A DNA stretch of 64,000 nucleotides, taken from NCBI GenBank assembly GCA_009760855.2, contig WPIO01000028.1, forward strand, positions 641,001-705,000, read 5' to 3'. The position numbers were made by a program, and so were the translations under genes. Every line of letters starts with the position of its first letter. The first letter of the stretch is position 1. Below the pieces are notes generated by a model. The model was given only the letters and a program-made list of their open reading frames with translations. It was not told the origin of the DNA and searched no databases. Source of the stretch: Cristatella mucedo (taxonomy: Eukaryota; Bryozoa; Phylactolaemata; Cristatellidae). Below are positions 33,181-46,240 of this stretch, piece by piece.

Positions 33181-34383
33181 ATGTGCGCGAGCGTTTTCGT
33201 ATTCTAGTCGGAGCGCATGCACTTGAACGCTTGCGATGATCTCACGACGAGATAACGAATGACGTGCGTCAGAGGATAGGGGCGTAACGCGATGAAACGC
33301 CGCGAGTACAAACCGAGACACTGCCGGCGCCTTTCGAGCGAGAAGGGGCGCTACACCGAGTGGCGGGATAAATTGAAGTGTCAACGGGTACGGGGAGTGT
33401 GGAGATGGCCGACTCCGACTCCGAGGCAGCTTCGGGAGTTCGGCTGACCCGCGACTACCGGCCGTGGCTCCGGCGGTCACGGATAGCGTCCGCGGAGGCC
33501 GGCGCTCCCCGGAGGCCTCCCCGTACCGAAGCCTGCTGAAAGGTGTCCCTATCGAATCTACGTCGGTCATCCAAAGTCAACCCGATGTCTGCCACGTCAC
33601 GGCGGTTAAATGTGCGCACTGGCTGGCTCGCACCTGTTGGCGGGGGGGGGGCGGCGAGAGTTGCGGTCAGGAAAGAGGCCGCCACTGGCGCTTGGCGAGA
33701 CGAAGGAGCGAACGAGCGGCCCCGGTCGGTCGCTCTGGCTTACTATTACTACCGCTGGCTTACTACTCTCGAAAACCGTAGTGCAGAGACTCGGCGCTTC
33801 ATTGCGGCCATTGCCTGCAGGCGAGGCTCGCTCGGTGCGACTCTGACGCCGGGAAGAAGCGGGCAGACGCTAGAATGCAATGGAGGAGCCAGTCACCGAT
33901 AACAGAGCATCTTGCGACAGCGTCTTTGGGTCGCTCAAAGAATCGCTGTAAACACGCAGATGGACCGGCTGACAAAGGAGCGTGCACCGCTAAACGACTC
34001 TTTGAGCTGCCAGGCTGTGGCACTGTGGTTCAGCTGGGCAGGCTCCGCCGCAGAGAAGGAAAGCGTGCGTGCGCTCGCTCGCGGTGCGCACGCACGTGCA
34101 CGAAAGCGCACGCCCGCACACGCCCGCACACGCACACACACACTCACGCACACGTACACGCACGCGCACGCACACAGTGCAACAGAGACGTAGAGAGCGC
34201 AGGACGGGTAGCGATTGAGTGAGAGCGAGAGCGACGGAAGCAGAGAGGGTCGAAGGAGTGCGAGGGAATGGCGGGCGGAAGGAAGAGAGGCGAAGGCTAA
34301 GGGAGTGCAGTGAGCTGAGATCGAGGGGAATAGAAAAAACCACGACGGGGAATGGAGAAGCGGATGAGTGAGAGAGGGAGGCA

Positions 34384-34392
34384 GCAGCAGCT

Positions 34393-34448
<56 letters not shown>

Positions 34449-34449
34449 T
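34384..34449. repeat. (CAG)n triplet repeat
   Basis: About 22 CAG/CTG-type triplets with two CTG interruptions. No convincing gene reads through it. Confidence 0.95.
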
Positions 34450-35210
34450 GCGACCGGGCAAGAGCCGAAATCATATGAAAAACCAGGACAAGCGCTAATA
34501 AGTGTTTGCATTTTCCAGCCAGCCAGTGTACTAGTGAGATTACCGGGTTCCCTGACAAAGAAAAGTTCACAAAAAGAGCTTGTCTCCGATAGCCTGGAAA
34601 CAGGTTAAGTTAGAAGCGGATCGTGGCATTTCGCTGTTCAATGACAACAAGTAACATTATTTAGATTTGAGTAATGCGAAAAAACGCGACACCAATAAAA
34701 CTGTCAAGAGGAGCTTCATTCGTGGACAGTTTGTGCAGACTTCCGTGTTCAATAGTTAGAACGGCAGTGTCAATGGCGATCTTGCATGGCAGACGGGGTT
34801 TCCATTGAGGGATCGAAGAGCGTGAGACCAGAACGCGGGGTTGCCGCCGCCCGAAGTAGCTGGGCGCTGGGTTAGTGGAACGCCAAACGTAAGCCTCGAC
34901 TTGAAAGCTAAGACAGACGTGCGCCTTCTTCTAAATAATACTGCTGCCTTAGCGAAGAGATGCAAACGAGTGCTCTTGTTACTGCTACGCTAGCACGTTA
35001 CTGCTCGTCGCATGCTGACAAGCACAGCCCATTGCTTGTGAGCCATCCGTGTCATAAGAATTTTACGCAGTAATGATGAGCGGCAGATCTCGAGTTTCCT
35101 TTGCATACCACATTTGCCCCGCTAAGGATGCAGCGGCTTTAATAGCCATGCGATTCAATGGTTCGATCTGCTCCACCGATTAGCCACTAATGCGACTTCA
35201 CACGCTGACG

Positions 35211-35420
35211 ATAGGTCTGCACCTGCTGCCGAGGTCTGTCGGGAGGTCTGCCCCTGCTGCCGAGGCCTGACGGGAGGTCTGCCTCTGCTGCCGAGGTCTG
35301 ACGGGAGGTCTGCTTCTGCTGCCGAGGTCTGACGGGAGGTCTGCATCTGCTGCCAAGGTCTGACGGGAGGTCTGCATCTGCTGCCGGGGTCTGACGGAAG
35401 GTCTGCCTCTGCTGCCGGGA
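35211..35420. repeat. 31-bp minisatellite
   Basis: About 6.5 units of GAGGTCTGACGGGAGGTCTG followed by a CxTCTGCTGCC segment. The 31-bp period shifts frame each unit, giving rotating open frames that are not genes. Confidence 0.9.
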
Positions 35421-35799
35421 CTGCAAAGCCGGATGCAGCACTTGCACTGCGAAACCCTCTCGCCCTGTGGCTGTCTGCAGTCGTCCGCGGTAATCTCTTT
35501 AGTCATCGAAATCTTTCTGAGCCGTCAGTACGTCAGAGCAAGCTGCCGATATACACAACTGAGTGGCGTAGACCCCCGAGACTACTTTACCACCAGAGGC
35601 TCCGTGACCGTGACTCGGCGCAATGCGTCCGAGCAGTCGAGGCGATTCGAGTGAGTTGACGCCGACGCTGTCGGTTTGATAGGAGCCCGGTCATTAACTA
35701 ATCAGTAATCCGAGCAACCTTCTCACGCCTCATCTGCAGCAATCGTGATGCGATTGGAGAAGCAGACAGGAGTTGGGAGGCGAGCGAGCGAGAGAGCAG

Positions 35800-35955
<156 letters not shown>

Positions 35956-38059
35956 ATAGAAATTTAGAGAGTTTGAGAAAAGCTGAGAGGAGAGAAGAGA
36001 TGAGAGTGACCACCGGAGCGAGGGCGAGTAGAACAATAGTAGAGAGAAAAAAGAGAGAAAAAATAGAGGGGAAGTAAGTGAGAAAGAAAGAGAAATAGTG
36101 GGAAAAAGATACAGAAAATATAATCTGATGTGCGGGCGGAATGACGGACTGGTATGCAAACAGACTGACACATCCATATAGCTGCAGGTGCAAGTACGTA
36201 GATAGAAAAATAGGCAGAGAGATACGGCAGAATGGACATGGAAGACACTATTTGTGGACCTTTAACTGAGTTCTTCAAGTTTTGGAGGTGGCTGCCGCTG
36301 TCTGGCTGTATCTAAGCGCTGATACTAAAGCTGTGGCACCACAAATCCTCGTGTGTGTCTCAGGGACTCTGACTGACTTTCTCTTCCCTCTGCCTAAGGA
36401 AATAGCCGAGTGCTGAAAGTGTTATGTTCAATGTTCACAATACCTCTCAACCAACCCGATTGCTACGCCTGAACGGATCCACCATCTTGTGTGTAGGCGG
36501 ACCGAGAGCTAGAATGTGAGATGGTGTCTCGCACGAAATCGATGGAACCCCCACCCCCCCGTCTGCGCTGCTTCAAATGCGTAGCCTTCGTTCTCGACGC
36601 TCTTGCTCCGAGGTGCCTCAGACCTGAGCGAGATCTGAGCGCCATCCGGTAGCTGACGTCTCGCCCGGGTCGAGCGTGGCGCCTGGGCCTAATTCCCGAA
36701 CCAGTTGCTGTGATCGGCAGACGATCGGATTGGACGAGGACAGCGAGCACACAGCCGGCCACTTTGTTACCAACTTCGTCGGACGGCCAGCGAGCGCCGC
36801 TCGCTGGCCCTCGGCTATTGGCTGCATACGGACGCCCCGGCGCTGTCCGCGACTCGCCAGCCAGATGCGACGCGGTCTGGCTTGCTGTGCTGACTTACCG
36901 GCAACGTTAAGGTCGACCGGGGACCCGACAGGAGCTCGGCGGAGTTCAACCCTACAAAGTCCTACCCGTACACTCGGTATGCGTCAGCACCCCGATGCCA
37001 GGATCGAGTTCCTCCCGGTAGGTACTAATCGTGGTAAGCACGACTCGCTTACATCCCGCGTCGCCTGCGTACCCCATTGTTGCGACAGATGAGAAGTGTC
37101 AGGAGCGCCGGTCGTGCTTTTGATTGGTGCCGCGGCGGCCTTAGTCTACGCAGTTGGCTCGCTTTGATTACTTTGTAAATTGAGCCAAGCTCACCGAATA
37201 ATGGCCCTGCCGTCTGGGTAGTGAAGAGAGCGGCAGTGACCTCCGTCGTCCTTTGGTTCGGCTGAAAATAGCGAGTCGCTGTTAACTCCTAAGCCTTAAA
37301 CTGTAGGAGGAAAAACGAAGCACGATCTCCACGGAAATGTATGCAGGAGCCCAAACACGAAATCCCAGCGATGTCCAGTTCGCATCTGATGGGAGGTCTG
37401 AAGTGGAGCATCCGGGAGCAGTACCCCAAATTGCTGTAGCAATCGCTTTAAGGGTCGCCCTTAGTGCTATCGACGATAGTTTCATTAGCTTCTGTTGCAA
37501 GAGTAGCAAAGCGAAAGTAACGGCTGATTAAAGGTGAGCGCCGTCTTCAGACTCGCTGCTCGCTGCTTCTTGAGAAGATTCCTTCGAAGATTTTTGATAC
37601 AGAAAAATAATATCCTGAGGCGAGTCACCAGGCATAGTTTTGTAGCGTCGTGTATGTCACGAGGCCCCTCTTCTGCCTCATAGCCCTCAGCGCCGCCTAC
37701 CCGCGGGTTCCAGAGCTTCCAAAGGCCCCTAGCCACCTGCCGAAGGACCACCACAGCGCTTGTACATCAGTTTAGTAATGAGTGCCAGTGCTTCAGGTTT
37801 GTGGAAAAAGCCACAGATTAAAAATTCTATGCATGCCGCCCCATAGTCTCACATTAGTGTCCAGTTCATCTAAGTTTATCCGAGCTTCCAGCACGGTTAG
37901 CCGACATTATTCATGGTGCTAGCGCCTTCGCTTTCAGCATGTTGAGCGTGGCTGAATGCTAGAGAGAAGCATTAGAATCATTTACCAATACTAAAAAAAT
38001 GCATGTCCATAATCGACCGTCTTCTTAACAACTCTCAAGCAAGCATACTGCCCACTGAT
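35956..38059. other. Unassigned DNA
   Basis: No coding family or repeat recognised; moderately GC-rich at 36,460-37,100. Confidence 0.45.
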
Positions 38060-38640
38060 CCCATAATAATAATAATAATAATGTACTTGATAAAGCGCCC
38101 TCAGATAACTCGATCTCTTTCTAGGCGCTTTACATTTGCTGCAAAGGGAAATGCAATTGAATGGTGAGTAATATCATGCTTGATAAACAAACAGCGTGAA
38201 TAACATGGTTAGGGGTGACATGCACAGGGTCAGCATGCAAATATGGTTAGTGGCAGCATGCACAGTGTCAGCACGCATAAGCACATCAAGGACGAATCAC
38301 AAGTGTTGTCCTAAATAGGTGTGTTTCTAAGTTCTTTTTAAATGTGGTCAAGTCAGGGGATGTTCTGACGCAAGTCGGGAGGGAGTTCCAGGCTTTGGGA
38401 GCATACGAACTAAATGCACGGTCTCCAAAGGACTAGAGGTTTGTACGAGGTATTGGTAGACTGTTGGATTCCGAAAAGCGGGTGGCACGCTGCTTGGCCT
38501 GTTGGGGGATTAGATCTGAGAGATAGGCTGGAGCCAAAGGATGAAGTGACCTAAAAGTGAGCGACAAAACCTTTAAGTCGATCCGTTGCTTGAACGGTAG
38601 CCAGTGCAGGTCGCGAGAAGTGTCCCAGTGGTTACTTGGC
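38060..38640 (-). mobile_element. LINE-B 3' end
   Basis: Minus-strand copy: (ATT)n, tail hairpin, 3' UTR and about 350 bp of the C-terminal coding region (AYLSDLIPQQAK-like). 5' truncated. Confidence 0.88.
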
Positions 38641-38869
38641 AGAGCGTTTCTACAAATTCTTCATCGACATGATTGATTGATTGATAGACTAGGCTCTCAA
38701 TCCCCTCACTGTCGTCCTTGCAAGGCTGAAACCCCTCATCATCACCCTGCTCTTCTTCTTCTCTCTCTCTTCTCCTTCATGCCGGTCTCTCTGCTGACGT
38801 CACCGCTAAATCGGTCTCCTAGGCTAGCACAGGAAGAAAGGTGCTCGCTCTACTTGATCGAAGTCTAGG

Positions 38870-40098
38870 GTCGTGACCTATCGAAGTCGTGACCTATCAT
38901 TGATAGCTTTCGCAGCCTCCTCTCTAGCCCCCCCCCCGTCTTGGTACACAGATTACCTTTTGACACTGAGGGCTAAGACTTCCTTCAGTTCTTCTCACTT
39001 CAGTGTTTATGATGAAAGTAATGATTATGTGCTTTCTATCGTTCCAAAAAAGGTGAGGATAATGATATGTGCAATCCAGACGGAATCTTGACCTGCAGCT
39101 TGAAATCCTGCCTGTTTCAAGCTGTGGTTATTACAGTTTATGAAAATTGCCTTGTCATTTCTGGATAGTATTCTCTTTTGGACACCTAAAAAGTGGCCAG
39201 ACATTATTTCTGCGTTCACTGCAACCTTCAATCTTGCAAGAATTCGTTTTCTGATTTGAGTTTCTTCAAGATGAGACCATCAATTGCTGCAGCATCTTTG
39301 ACCTAGAGTTAAAGAAAACCCAGGAAAGACTCTTTGATGACGACTGTTTTGTTGGCAAAAATCAACAAAGACATATCTAATAACCTCAGACATCTGCTCG
39401 TGATATGCCAAATTAGGAGTTGATTCTAACAAAATTCCATAGCATTTATGTTGCCGTATATCACAGACAGCTGGTCTCTGCTTGTGGATACAATTATACT
39501 GAGGAACTCATTTTGGTTTTAAGGATACAGATAAGTGACTGACTTCGGGTTCTTTCTGGCGTGGTCGGTACGTAATTCCAGAAAGGAATAGTTCTGATCT
39601 AGAAGATAAAGAAGTCCCAAGAATTGTCGAACCTTTTTCTCACCACTCAAACCGAGACTCTCTTGGTTGCCACGCAATTCCAGGTTTTAAGAGACCAATA
39701 ACTTCATGCAACTGAAAACTCTCTTCGGAGCTTCTTTTCATCGTGGTTCTCCGATAAGATTTTTGCATCAACAGCAGTTTATATTACACTGCTTTTGAGA
39801 AGTATCCTTTGTGTACATTTCCATGTATTGTGAAGGGCTTTTTTCATGAGCGATTATTTTTTTAGGTTTCCTCCACTAGCTAAAGCCATTTGCTACTCAT
39901 GTGACGATCGGAAATCTTGGGTGGACATAAGGAAGAGCAAACAGCAGAAGCAATATGTCGACGGTTTTGTGGGAGATTAGAACAGCCAGATCCTGCGGCT
40001 AACTTCATACCCATTAGCAAGTTGCCTCTTGAACCAGGCTGGGCTCAAGGCTCAACTACTTTGTCCAGAAAATGGACCTTCTTTGTTCCTAAAATATA
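38870..40098 (-). pseudogene. DUF4371/hAT-type transposase, decayed
   Basis: Minus-strand frames in order: a TTF-type zinc-finger segment (STYCFCCLLF), NFLGLLYLLDQ, NQNEFLSII, LLESTPNLAYHEQMSEVIRY, VVIKESFLGF, LILKKLKSENEFLQD, IMSGHFLGVQKRILSRNDKA, CNNHSLKQAG, TFFGTIEST, LKEVLALSVKR and AREEAAKAINDR. This is the order of DUF4371-domain hAT transposases often annotated as zinc-finger MYM or 52 kDa repressor-like proteins. Many frameshifts and stops. The C-terminal dimerisation domain and terminal repeats were not seen. Confidence 0.8.
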
Positions 40099-40104
40099 AT
40101 AAAA

Positions 40105-40260
40105 TTAAATATAATTCATTTGTACAGTGCCCTAAGAGAACTTCAGGCGCTGAGAGAAATTCAGGCGCTTTACATATGCCTCGGGGCTCGAGCCAACGAC
40201 ATCGGCCAGACTTTGGCCGAGGCGAGCAGCTTAACCGCTGGACCAAACCAGCTCGGCGAT
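40105..40260 (-). mobile_element. SINE S2 copy
   Basis: Minus-strand head CTGGTTTGGTCCAGCGGTTA, B-box region GTCGTTGGCTCGAGCC and the LINE-type tail with a partly duplicated GGCGCTGAG segment. Inserted beside the DUF4371 transposase remnant. Confidence 0.8.
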
Positions 40261-40261
40261 G

Positions 40262-40445
40262 GTGACAGAAGCTTTGCTCTGGCTGTCCTGGTCTATGCAA
40301 CTCGCTTCCATGACTATTACGCAACGCCATCAATTCTCCTGCTGCCGACTGTGGCACATCCTGCTCAGCCGTCCTGGGCTGCTCCGTCCACGCTACGCCA
40401 CTGCCTCGACTGTCTTAAGGGCCGGGATAGCCCAACAGGGCGCTA
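40262..40445 (-). repeat. Dispersed repeat R1, copy 4 (3' half, reversed)
   Basis: Reverse complement of the R1 3' half, with the CAGTCGGCAGCAGGAGAAT and AAAGCTTCTGTCACC motifs. Confidence 0.7.
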
Positions 40446-40454
40446 GCATGGGAA

Positions 40455-40625
40455 GTGGCCGGTAAGCTGACTGAGGATCTTGAATCGATTCTATGCTTGA
40501 TAGAGAGCCAGTGAAGCTCAGACAGAAGTGATGTGAAGTGGCAGCTATGCTGCTGACGGCAGACCAGACGCCGAGGCGTCGAGTTTCGCACCAGCTCCAC
40601 ACGATCAAGGCCAAAGGCCAAAGGC
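40455..40625 (-). mobile_element. LINE-B C-terminal fragment
   Basis: Minus-strand peptide FTSLLSELHWLSIKHRID matches the ITPLLADLHWLPVKQRID block of the intact copies. Confidence 0.65.
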
Positions 40626-40989
40626 TATCATACTGCCATTTGTGCTCGCTTTCCGATCGGCATGCGGCTCCTGTGCTGGCTATCCATTCTGTCGGTCGGC
40701 GCTCCGGCTACTGAGCCAGCCGACTAGCGAGCCACTATTCTAGCTTCGCCTGCTCTTAGTGACAACACTATCGGGTGCGATTGTGCATGTCTACTAACGT
40801 TGCACAACTGTCGCTCGATCATTCGTGAGAGCTGCTACTTCTGCCAGGGTTCGTGAATTGGGTGGCTATCTCCCGCAGGAAGCCTATATGAAGCATGAGA
40901 GGGGCAGGGGGGCTAGCCTCCAGTATTTCCCGTTCCACTGTTTCGAGCCTCCCGGCATGCACTCCTTGAAGTACTGAGTAGTCGTCAAG

Positions 40990-41360
40990 CAGTCATACTT
41001 ACTAACCATGCTTTGAATTATAATGCCCGTTTGTCTGACTCAAGTGGGTTAGCAGTGCACCAAACCAACTTGAAATGCTATGGAGACCGTTACTTCAGCG
41101 TGTATGCTCTCAAAGCCTGGAAATTACTCCCGACTAACGACACGGCATTTCTTCAACTTGAAGATATTTATATAAAAAAAAAGCTTCAACTCCATACGAT
41201 CTGCATATCCTTTGCTCAATCTAGGAGAATCGCCCTTTGCGTGCCTGGGCATGCTGAGAATGTGAATGCTATCACTAACCAATAGACACGCTTGCTTCAG
41301 AACATTTTGTAGCTACCTAGAAAGAGATTTGGTTCTCTTTGGGTGCTACACAAACGTCTT
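40990..41360 (+). mobile_element. LINE-B 3' end, degraded
   Basis: Contains CYGDRYFSVYALKAWKLLPT, equivalent to GDRAFSSYAPKAWNSLPT, then a degraded tail hairpin (CTACCTAGAAAGAGATTTGG). Confidence 0.7.
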
Positions 41361-41799
41361 GCAATCAATATCATGAACCCTGGGCATGCTCTTTTGGAGC
41401 ATTCCTGTATCGTGCAAACCCACTCCCAAATAACAGCAATGTGATCTGAATATCTCCACCAGGCATCAGCAAAGAACGCCCTAGACAGTATTCAGTATTC
41501 AGCTCTGACACCATCTGGTAGTCAAAGAGCTTGTAGGCATAGCGAGGGGTGGGGCCCTCACCCTCGCCTGGGCTGCTGGCTAGCGAGCAGCCCAGGTGGC
41601 CCAGCAAGCTCCTTAAGCCATCCTACGATCAACGATATCTTTGGCGAGGTCTGGGTCCGGTCTCCGACGCATGCAAATCCTGGCTATGCCATGGCCGAGG
41701 CAAGGGAATCCCAGAGTTGAGCACCTTAAACTGGGCCAAATCTTCACTTAAGTGAGTTTGATTCTCATAGTACTAGTACTTGCTGGACTTGGGCTTCGT

Positions 41800-42175
41800 T
41801 CTATCATGGTTTTCCGATAAGATTTGTGCATCAACAGCAGTTTATGTTCCACTTCTTCTGAGAAGTCTCTTTTCTGTTAATTTTCATGTGGTAAAGGCCT
41901 GCCGGTGAGAAGGGCTGTTTTTCTAGGCGATTAGTTTTTCAGGTTTCTTCAGCTGGCTAAGCCCATTGGCCAATTTAAGTGACGATAGGGAATTTTGGGT
42001 GGACACTCGGAAGAGCAAATCGCAGAAGCCATATGCCAAATGTTTTGAGGGAGAGTAGACCAACCAGGTCCTGCTAAGTCCATTCCCACGAGCAAGTTAC
42101 CTCTTGAACCAGGTCGTGCTCATGACTCGACCACCTTTTCCGGCAAATGGACCTTCTGTGTTCCGAAACAGGCCT
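41800..42175 (-). pseudogene. Second partial copy of the DUF4371 transposase 5' part
   Basis: About 370 bp with clear similarity to 39,735-40,098 (for example GATAAGATTTGTGCATCAAC, and GAGCAAGTTACCTCTTGAAC near the other end). It covers the zinc-finger part only. Confidence 0.7.
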
Positions 42176-42799
42176 AATCTTCATAGCATAGGTACAGTTC
42201 AAAGTTGCTTCAGAATGACATGTAAAACAGAGGTTTGGTCAAGCAACAGGTAGCCAATATCATTCAGGGTAAGCACTTGGGATATTGCAGTTTATTCCAT
42301 ATCTTCTTCTCTTCTAGTGTTGCTTGCTGTCTATGCTCCAACTGCTGTTTTCGTCTTCACAATGCCAAGATCCTTTTTTATGGAGCTTTCACCTGGCAGT
42401 ATGTTTGTTTCTCTTGTGTTGTCATGCTCTCTGCCTCCACACCACTTTCCTTCTCTTCCCTGTTCTTGTCATTGTCTCCGTCCTGCCTCCCGCCTCCTCA
42501 AATTGTTCTTCCTTATTCCCTCTGTGATTGTCAACGTTTTCCTGGTGTTTTTCTGTATCTCCGCTGTTCTTAAGCTTTGCTTTAATCAAGAAACCTTCTA
42601 GTACCTTGCTGGACTTGTTTGCCTCTTTCTTCTGCTCAAGTTTTCATTTTCTGTGCTAGGCGCTCCCTTTGCAGGGCGCCTTCTTTTGGCACCCCATTGA
42701 CCCTGGCACCCGGGAACATGTGTCCCCACCCCGCCCCTTGCTACGCCACTGCTTGGCGCCTGCAATCACCAGGCCCCTCTGGAGTGCCTTTCGACACGC

Positions 42800-43385
42800 A
42801 CAGGAATTGCTGACACATTGATACACTTGATTAGGTCCTGGCTCGAGAGAATGGTCAGTGTAGATATAAATGGCGCCGTAGGTCATATGGGAGAGCTAAG
42901 ACTATATATAGGTTACCTCGGAATTTAGTTTTTGGCTGCCTCCGTTTTAATATAAAACTCTCCACGTGACCGATGTCATCGCCTACCAAGATCCCGGCTT
43001 TCGCATCGACGACACTCAGCTCTACCAAGCTTTCGAACCTTCTAAGCCTTGCTCTGTACCCAACTTACTTCCCATAAAGCGTGCATCGTCGAAAATCGCA
43101 CTTCGATGACCCACATTTTAGTTATGGGCAAGCCTAGTGTACCTAAAGTTGGTAGAGATCACCATTTGGCATTCTTCAGCGTTGGCTCTGCTTTTATCAG
43201 TGCACTGACGTGTTCCCGTAATCTGGATGCCTGCCAGTGATCAGGACGTGCTATCCCAAAGCAACATGTTCTTAGGTAAGCACATTTGTATCCAACGACG
43301 AGTTGCCTCCTTTCAGCTACGGAGCATTGCCAAAACCAGAGCCTGAATATGCAAATGTATGAACGCTTAGCTAATTCATGCGATT
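42800..43385 (+). mobile_element. LINE-B, degraded RT fragment
   Basis: RSWLERMVSVDINGA equals the RSYLSGRIQSIDVDGQ block. Further on, LYQAFEPSKPCS and VMGKPSVPK follow the LINE-B order. Frameshifted. Confidence 0.65.
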
Positions 43386-43759
43386 GTGACATGCTATGCT
43401 GATTATTGGTGTTCGAAGTGTAGTTGTCGTCGCGCGAAGCACAGATCGTCCGCCGACGACCAACACCACCAGTTTATTCATCTTTCCACCGAGCAGGGGG
43501 AAACACAATTCTCTTGGCTCTTCCGGCCCACCGAACTGCCGCCCCTATGTCACATCAATCACCAACAGTACATCCCACCCCATACCACACCTGTTATCGA
43601 GCGGCGAAGCCCACTCGCACAACGACCCGGGGGCGGCGCCGCCGCCGGTGCCGCGAAACCGCACTACTATTCCCTCGATTCAGCCCAGTCGGCCACTGCC
43701 CAGCGAAATCGTCTGCAGCTGGTACCGTTCTTAGCAGCTCGTGCGTATATCATCAAATG

Positions 43760-44390
43760 CTCAGGTTCCATTTCACACCACATCTGTCTGAGCTTCACTG
43801 GCTCCCTATTAAGCACGTAAATAGAATTCAAGATCCCCTGTCTGGCTTGCAGGTCGCAACGCTCGCTTGCACCAACCTTGACCTATCCAACCTCCTTGCT
43901 CCTCCTGTGCACTCTCGTAACACCAGCTTCTGAGCATGTAGTCATATTTGTGTTCCTTATAATACATTAGAATATTATGGTGATAGAGCATTCAGTTCTT
44001 ATTCATCGAAAGTCTGGAGCTCACTTTCACCTACGGTTGCTCCCTGCTTTAACCTTACATTTCCTGAGTCTCAGCAAACGACAAATGTTTTTCGGTCCGC
44101 TTTGCCTTCGGCTGCGTAAACTGGTCTTTTCTGCTCCGGGGTATTTTGCGTACTTCGCTATGAATTATTGATTGAATCTATCTTCTCGAGGTGTTACTAG
44201 CCCGTGGCATGAGTGTCTTAGTCTTTGCTTTGGTATGGTGACCTAAGAATATTACTTGTTTGCCTTTCCACACTTGATACCATGCATGTCACTAATCGAT
44301 TGGCTGTCGGGCCTTTTGTAGAGAGTTTTAACGAGTCCAGATGAAGGTCCAGTCCTCTAAGGGTGCTATGCAGATGACATATTAAAATTA
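43760..44390 (+). mobile_element. LINE-B, degraded C-terminal part and tail
   Basis: HHICLSFTGSLLSTK-type sequence, an SYSSKVWSSLSPTVA-type block and a decayed tail at about 44,320-44,380. Probably continues 42,800-43,385 with unrelated DNA between. Confidence 0.6.
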
Positions 44391-46035
44391 TTCTTACCTA
44401 TACGACACAACCGCTGTAGTAATTGTATATCTTTAATCATAAACATTTTCTTAGTAAACCTTTAGAATGATGCAGGTGTAACTTCTACCGCCTTGAAAAA
44501 GTATTGTTTAACGTTGTAGGTTAACAGAACACATGTCTCTCTAGATCTGCCGAAACACGCGTGTTGCCAGTTCCTTTTGCGCATCTCTCATAAATTTGTG
44601 CACTTAAATTTTAGCTGTTGTGCTCTAAGCTGTCCTACCGGAGAACTTGCTCCAACCACATCACCTCGGCAAGCCGTTTAAACTGTATTGAAGAGCCAGC
44701 TACTTCTACGCGAAAACCTTTCTTTGCTTTGGTTAATGTAGGGATTTAATATTTGTATGATATAGTTTAATCTTTTTGCATATAATCAATCTTTATGGAG
44801 ATTGGGCTATCAGTTCGTACGTTTCAGTCTGGAACTCGCGTACGGTTTCTGTCGCCTTCCCTGCAGTGATTTACATCATTCAAGTCTTAGCTAAGGACGC
44901 TTCTACTGTGCTCAGCTTTCCCGGAATCTCACCGGTTAACGTTTAATTTTTCCTGTGCCTTTTGCACACCTATCTGAAATTCAGTCCATTTTGATAACCA
45001 AGGGCCCTACCAACCAGTAGAACTGGGTGCATTCTTATGTGCTTTCACACGCTTATCTAATCACGGCTCTTTTCTTTTCAATTACTCTTGACTATTGCCT
45101 CTTCCGAGTTGTACTGCACCTGGAAATATCCTCGATCATATTGGGATGCTATAAGAACTCTTATAGTTATTATCATTATCTTGAATTTGCTTTGCGCCCA
45201 TCGCTTTGCTGTGCAAATGTCGGCATATGATTGCCTTTTTGCCGCCTATCTCCGACCGTGACGTTTAACCCTTATTACTGCCTTGACCGCATCGGCCACC
45301 ATGACGAAATACAAGACTTCTGTTCGTTAATCTTAGGCTACCGTATTCACAGTAGTCTATGAAAAAATGGACCGTATATTGGAAGTATGCGTTTATTAAG
45401 CTGGCTTCTAGAATTCCCATCGGATAGCCGGTGCATTGACAAATGTCACGCCATCATTAGAAAGGCACCATCATGTATTTTCGCTGTGCTATCATAGCTA
45501 AAGGACATCGGCTACCATAAGCGTCTCGGGAGGGGGACTTTGTGATACTTATGCGAACCATTGGACTGCATCCGCGGCTCATGAGTGGGCAGGCTCTAGT
45601 AACACGGCCGTAAGACTTAGCTGCACACTTTGGTGCACAGCGGCTGTTGGCAAGTTCGCACCAGAGACCGTGATCATTGCACATAGCCTACAGAGAGCTG
45701 ATTTGCCGAATACACGCTGTCGTTTTTTAGGGAAAGTGGTTCCAATCGACCAAGATAACTCCTACAATGAGCATTAAAACGAGCGAAGGGTTCTTGTCGA
45801 GGTGAAACGAAAGAGAGGGTGCATTCTGAGAGGTAAAAGAAAGTAGAAAAAGACATCAAGCGAGGACTAACTGGTCGTATATCTTCCCCCAATTGCATTA
45901 CAAGCCATTATCAACGGTGGCTACCAAGGTTCACTAAGAAGTAAACTCAGAGCTCAAAGTTTTTAAATTTTAACAACTGGTGGGAACCATAGGGGGCCAC
46001 ACTGGGTGTCACGTAGCAGGGCTCTCTACTGCGCT
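44391..46035. other. AT-rich unassigned DNA
   Basis: Nothing recognised. Probably old repeat debris. Confidence 0.4.
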
Positions 46036-46240
46036 CGCAAAGCTTAGGCAGCTATCTTTTCCCAGACGGTCGCCAGCAGACTCCATCAGCGCAAGAAAGA
46101 GAAAGTGGGAAGCATGGCTGAGTCAGAAAGGCAGACAAGGAAGTGAGTGGCATAACTGTAGCAGTGCATGATGGCCGGATAGGATGTGCCAGCGTTGGCA
46201 GCGGGAGAGGTGTCGTTTCGCAAGACTCGAATCCTGTAAT
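46036..46240 (+). repeat. Dispersed repeat R1, copy 5 (middle part)
   Basis: Contains AGACTCCATCAGCGCAAG, GGAAGCATGGCTGAGTCAG and GTTGGCAGCGGGAGAG, in R1 order. Confidence 0.65.

Larger units (their letters stand above)
32791..35210. other. Simple repeats and unassigned DNA
   Basis: (GT)n, (CA)n and (CAG)n tracts with GC-rich DNA at 33,300-33,900. No gene recognised. Confidence 0.5.

Noticed and set aside
34384-34449. Poly-glutamine gene
   Set aside because: The triplet run has no recognisable coding context on either side.
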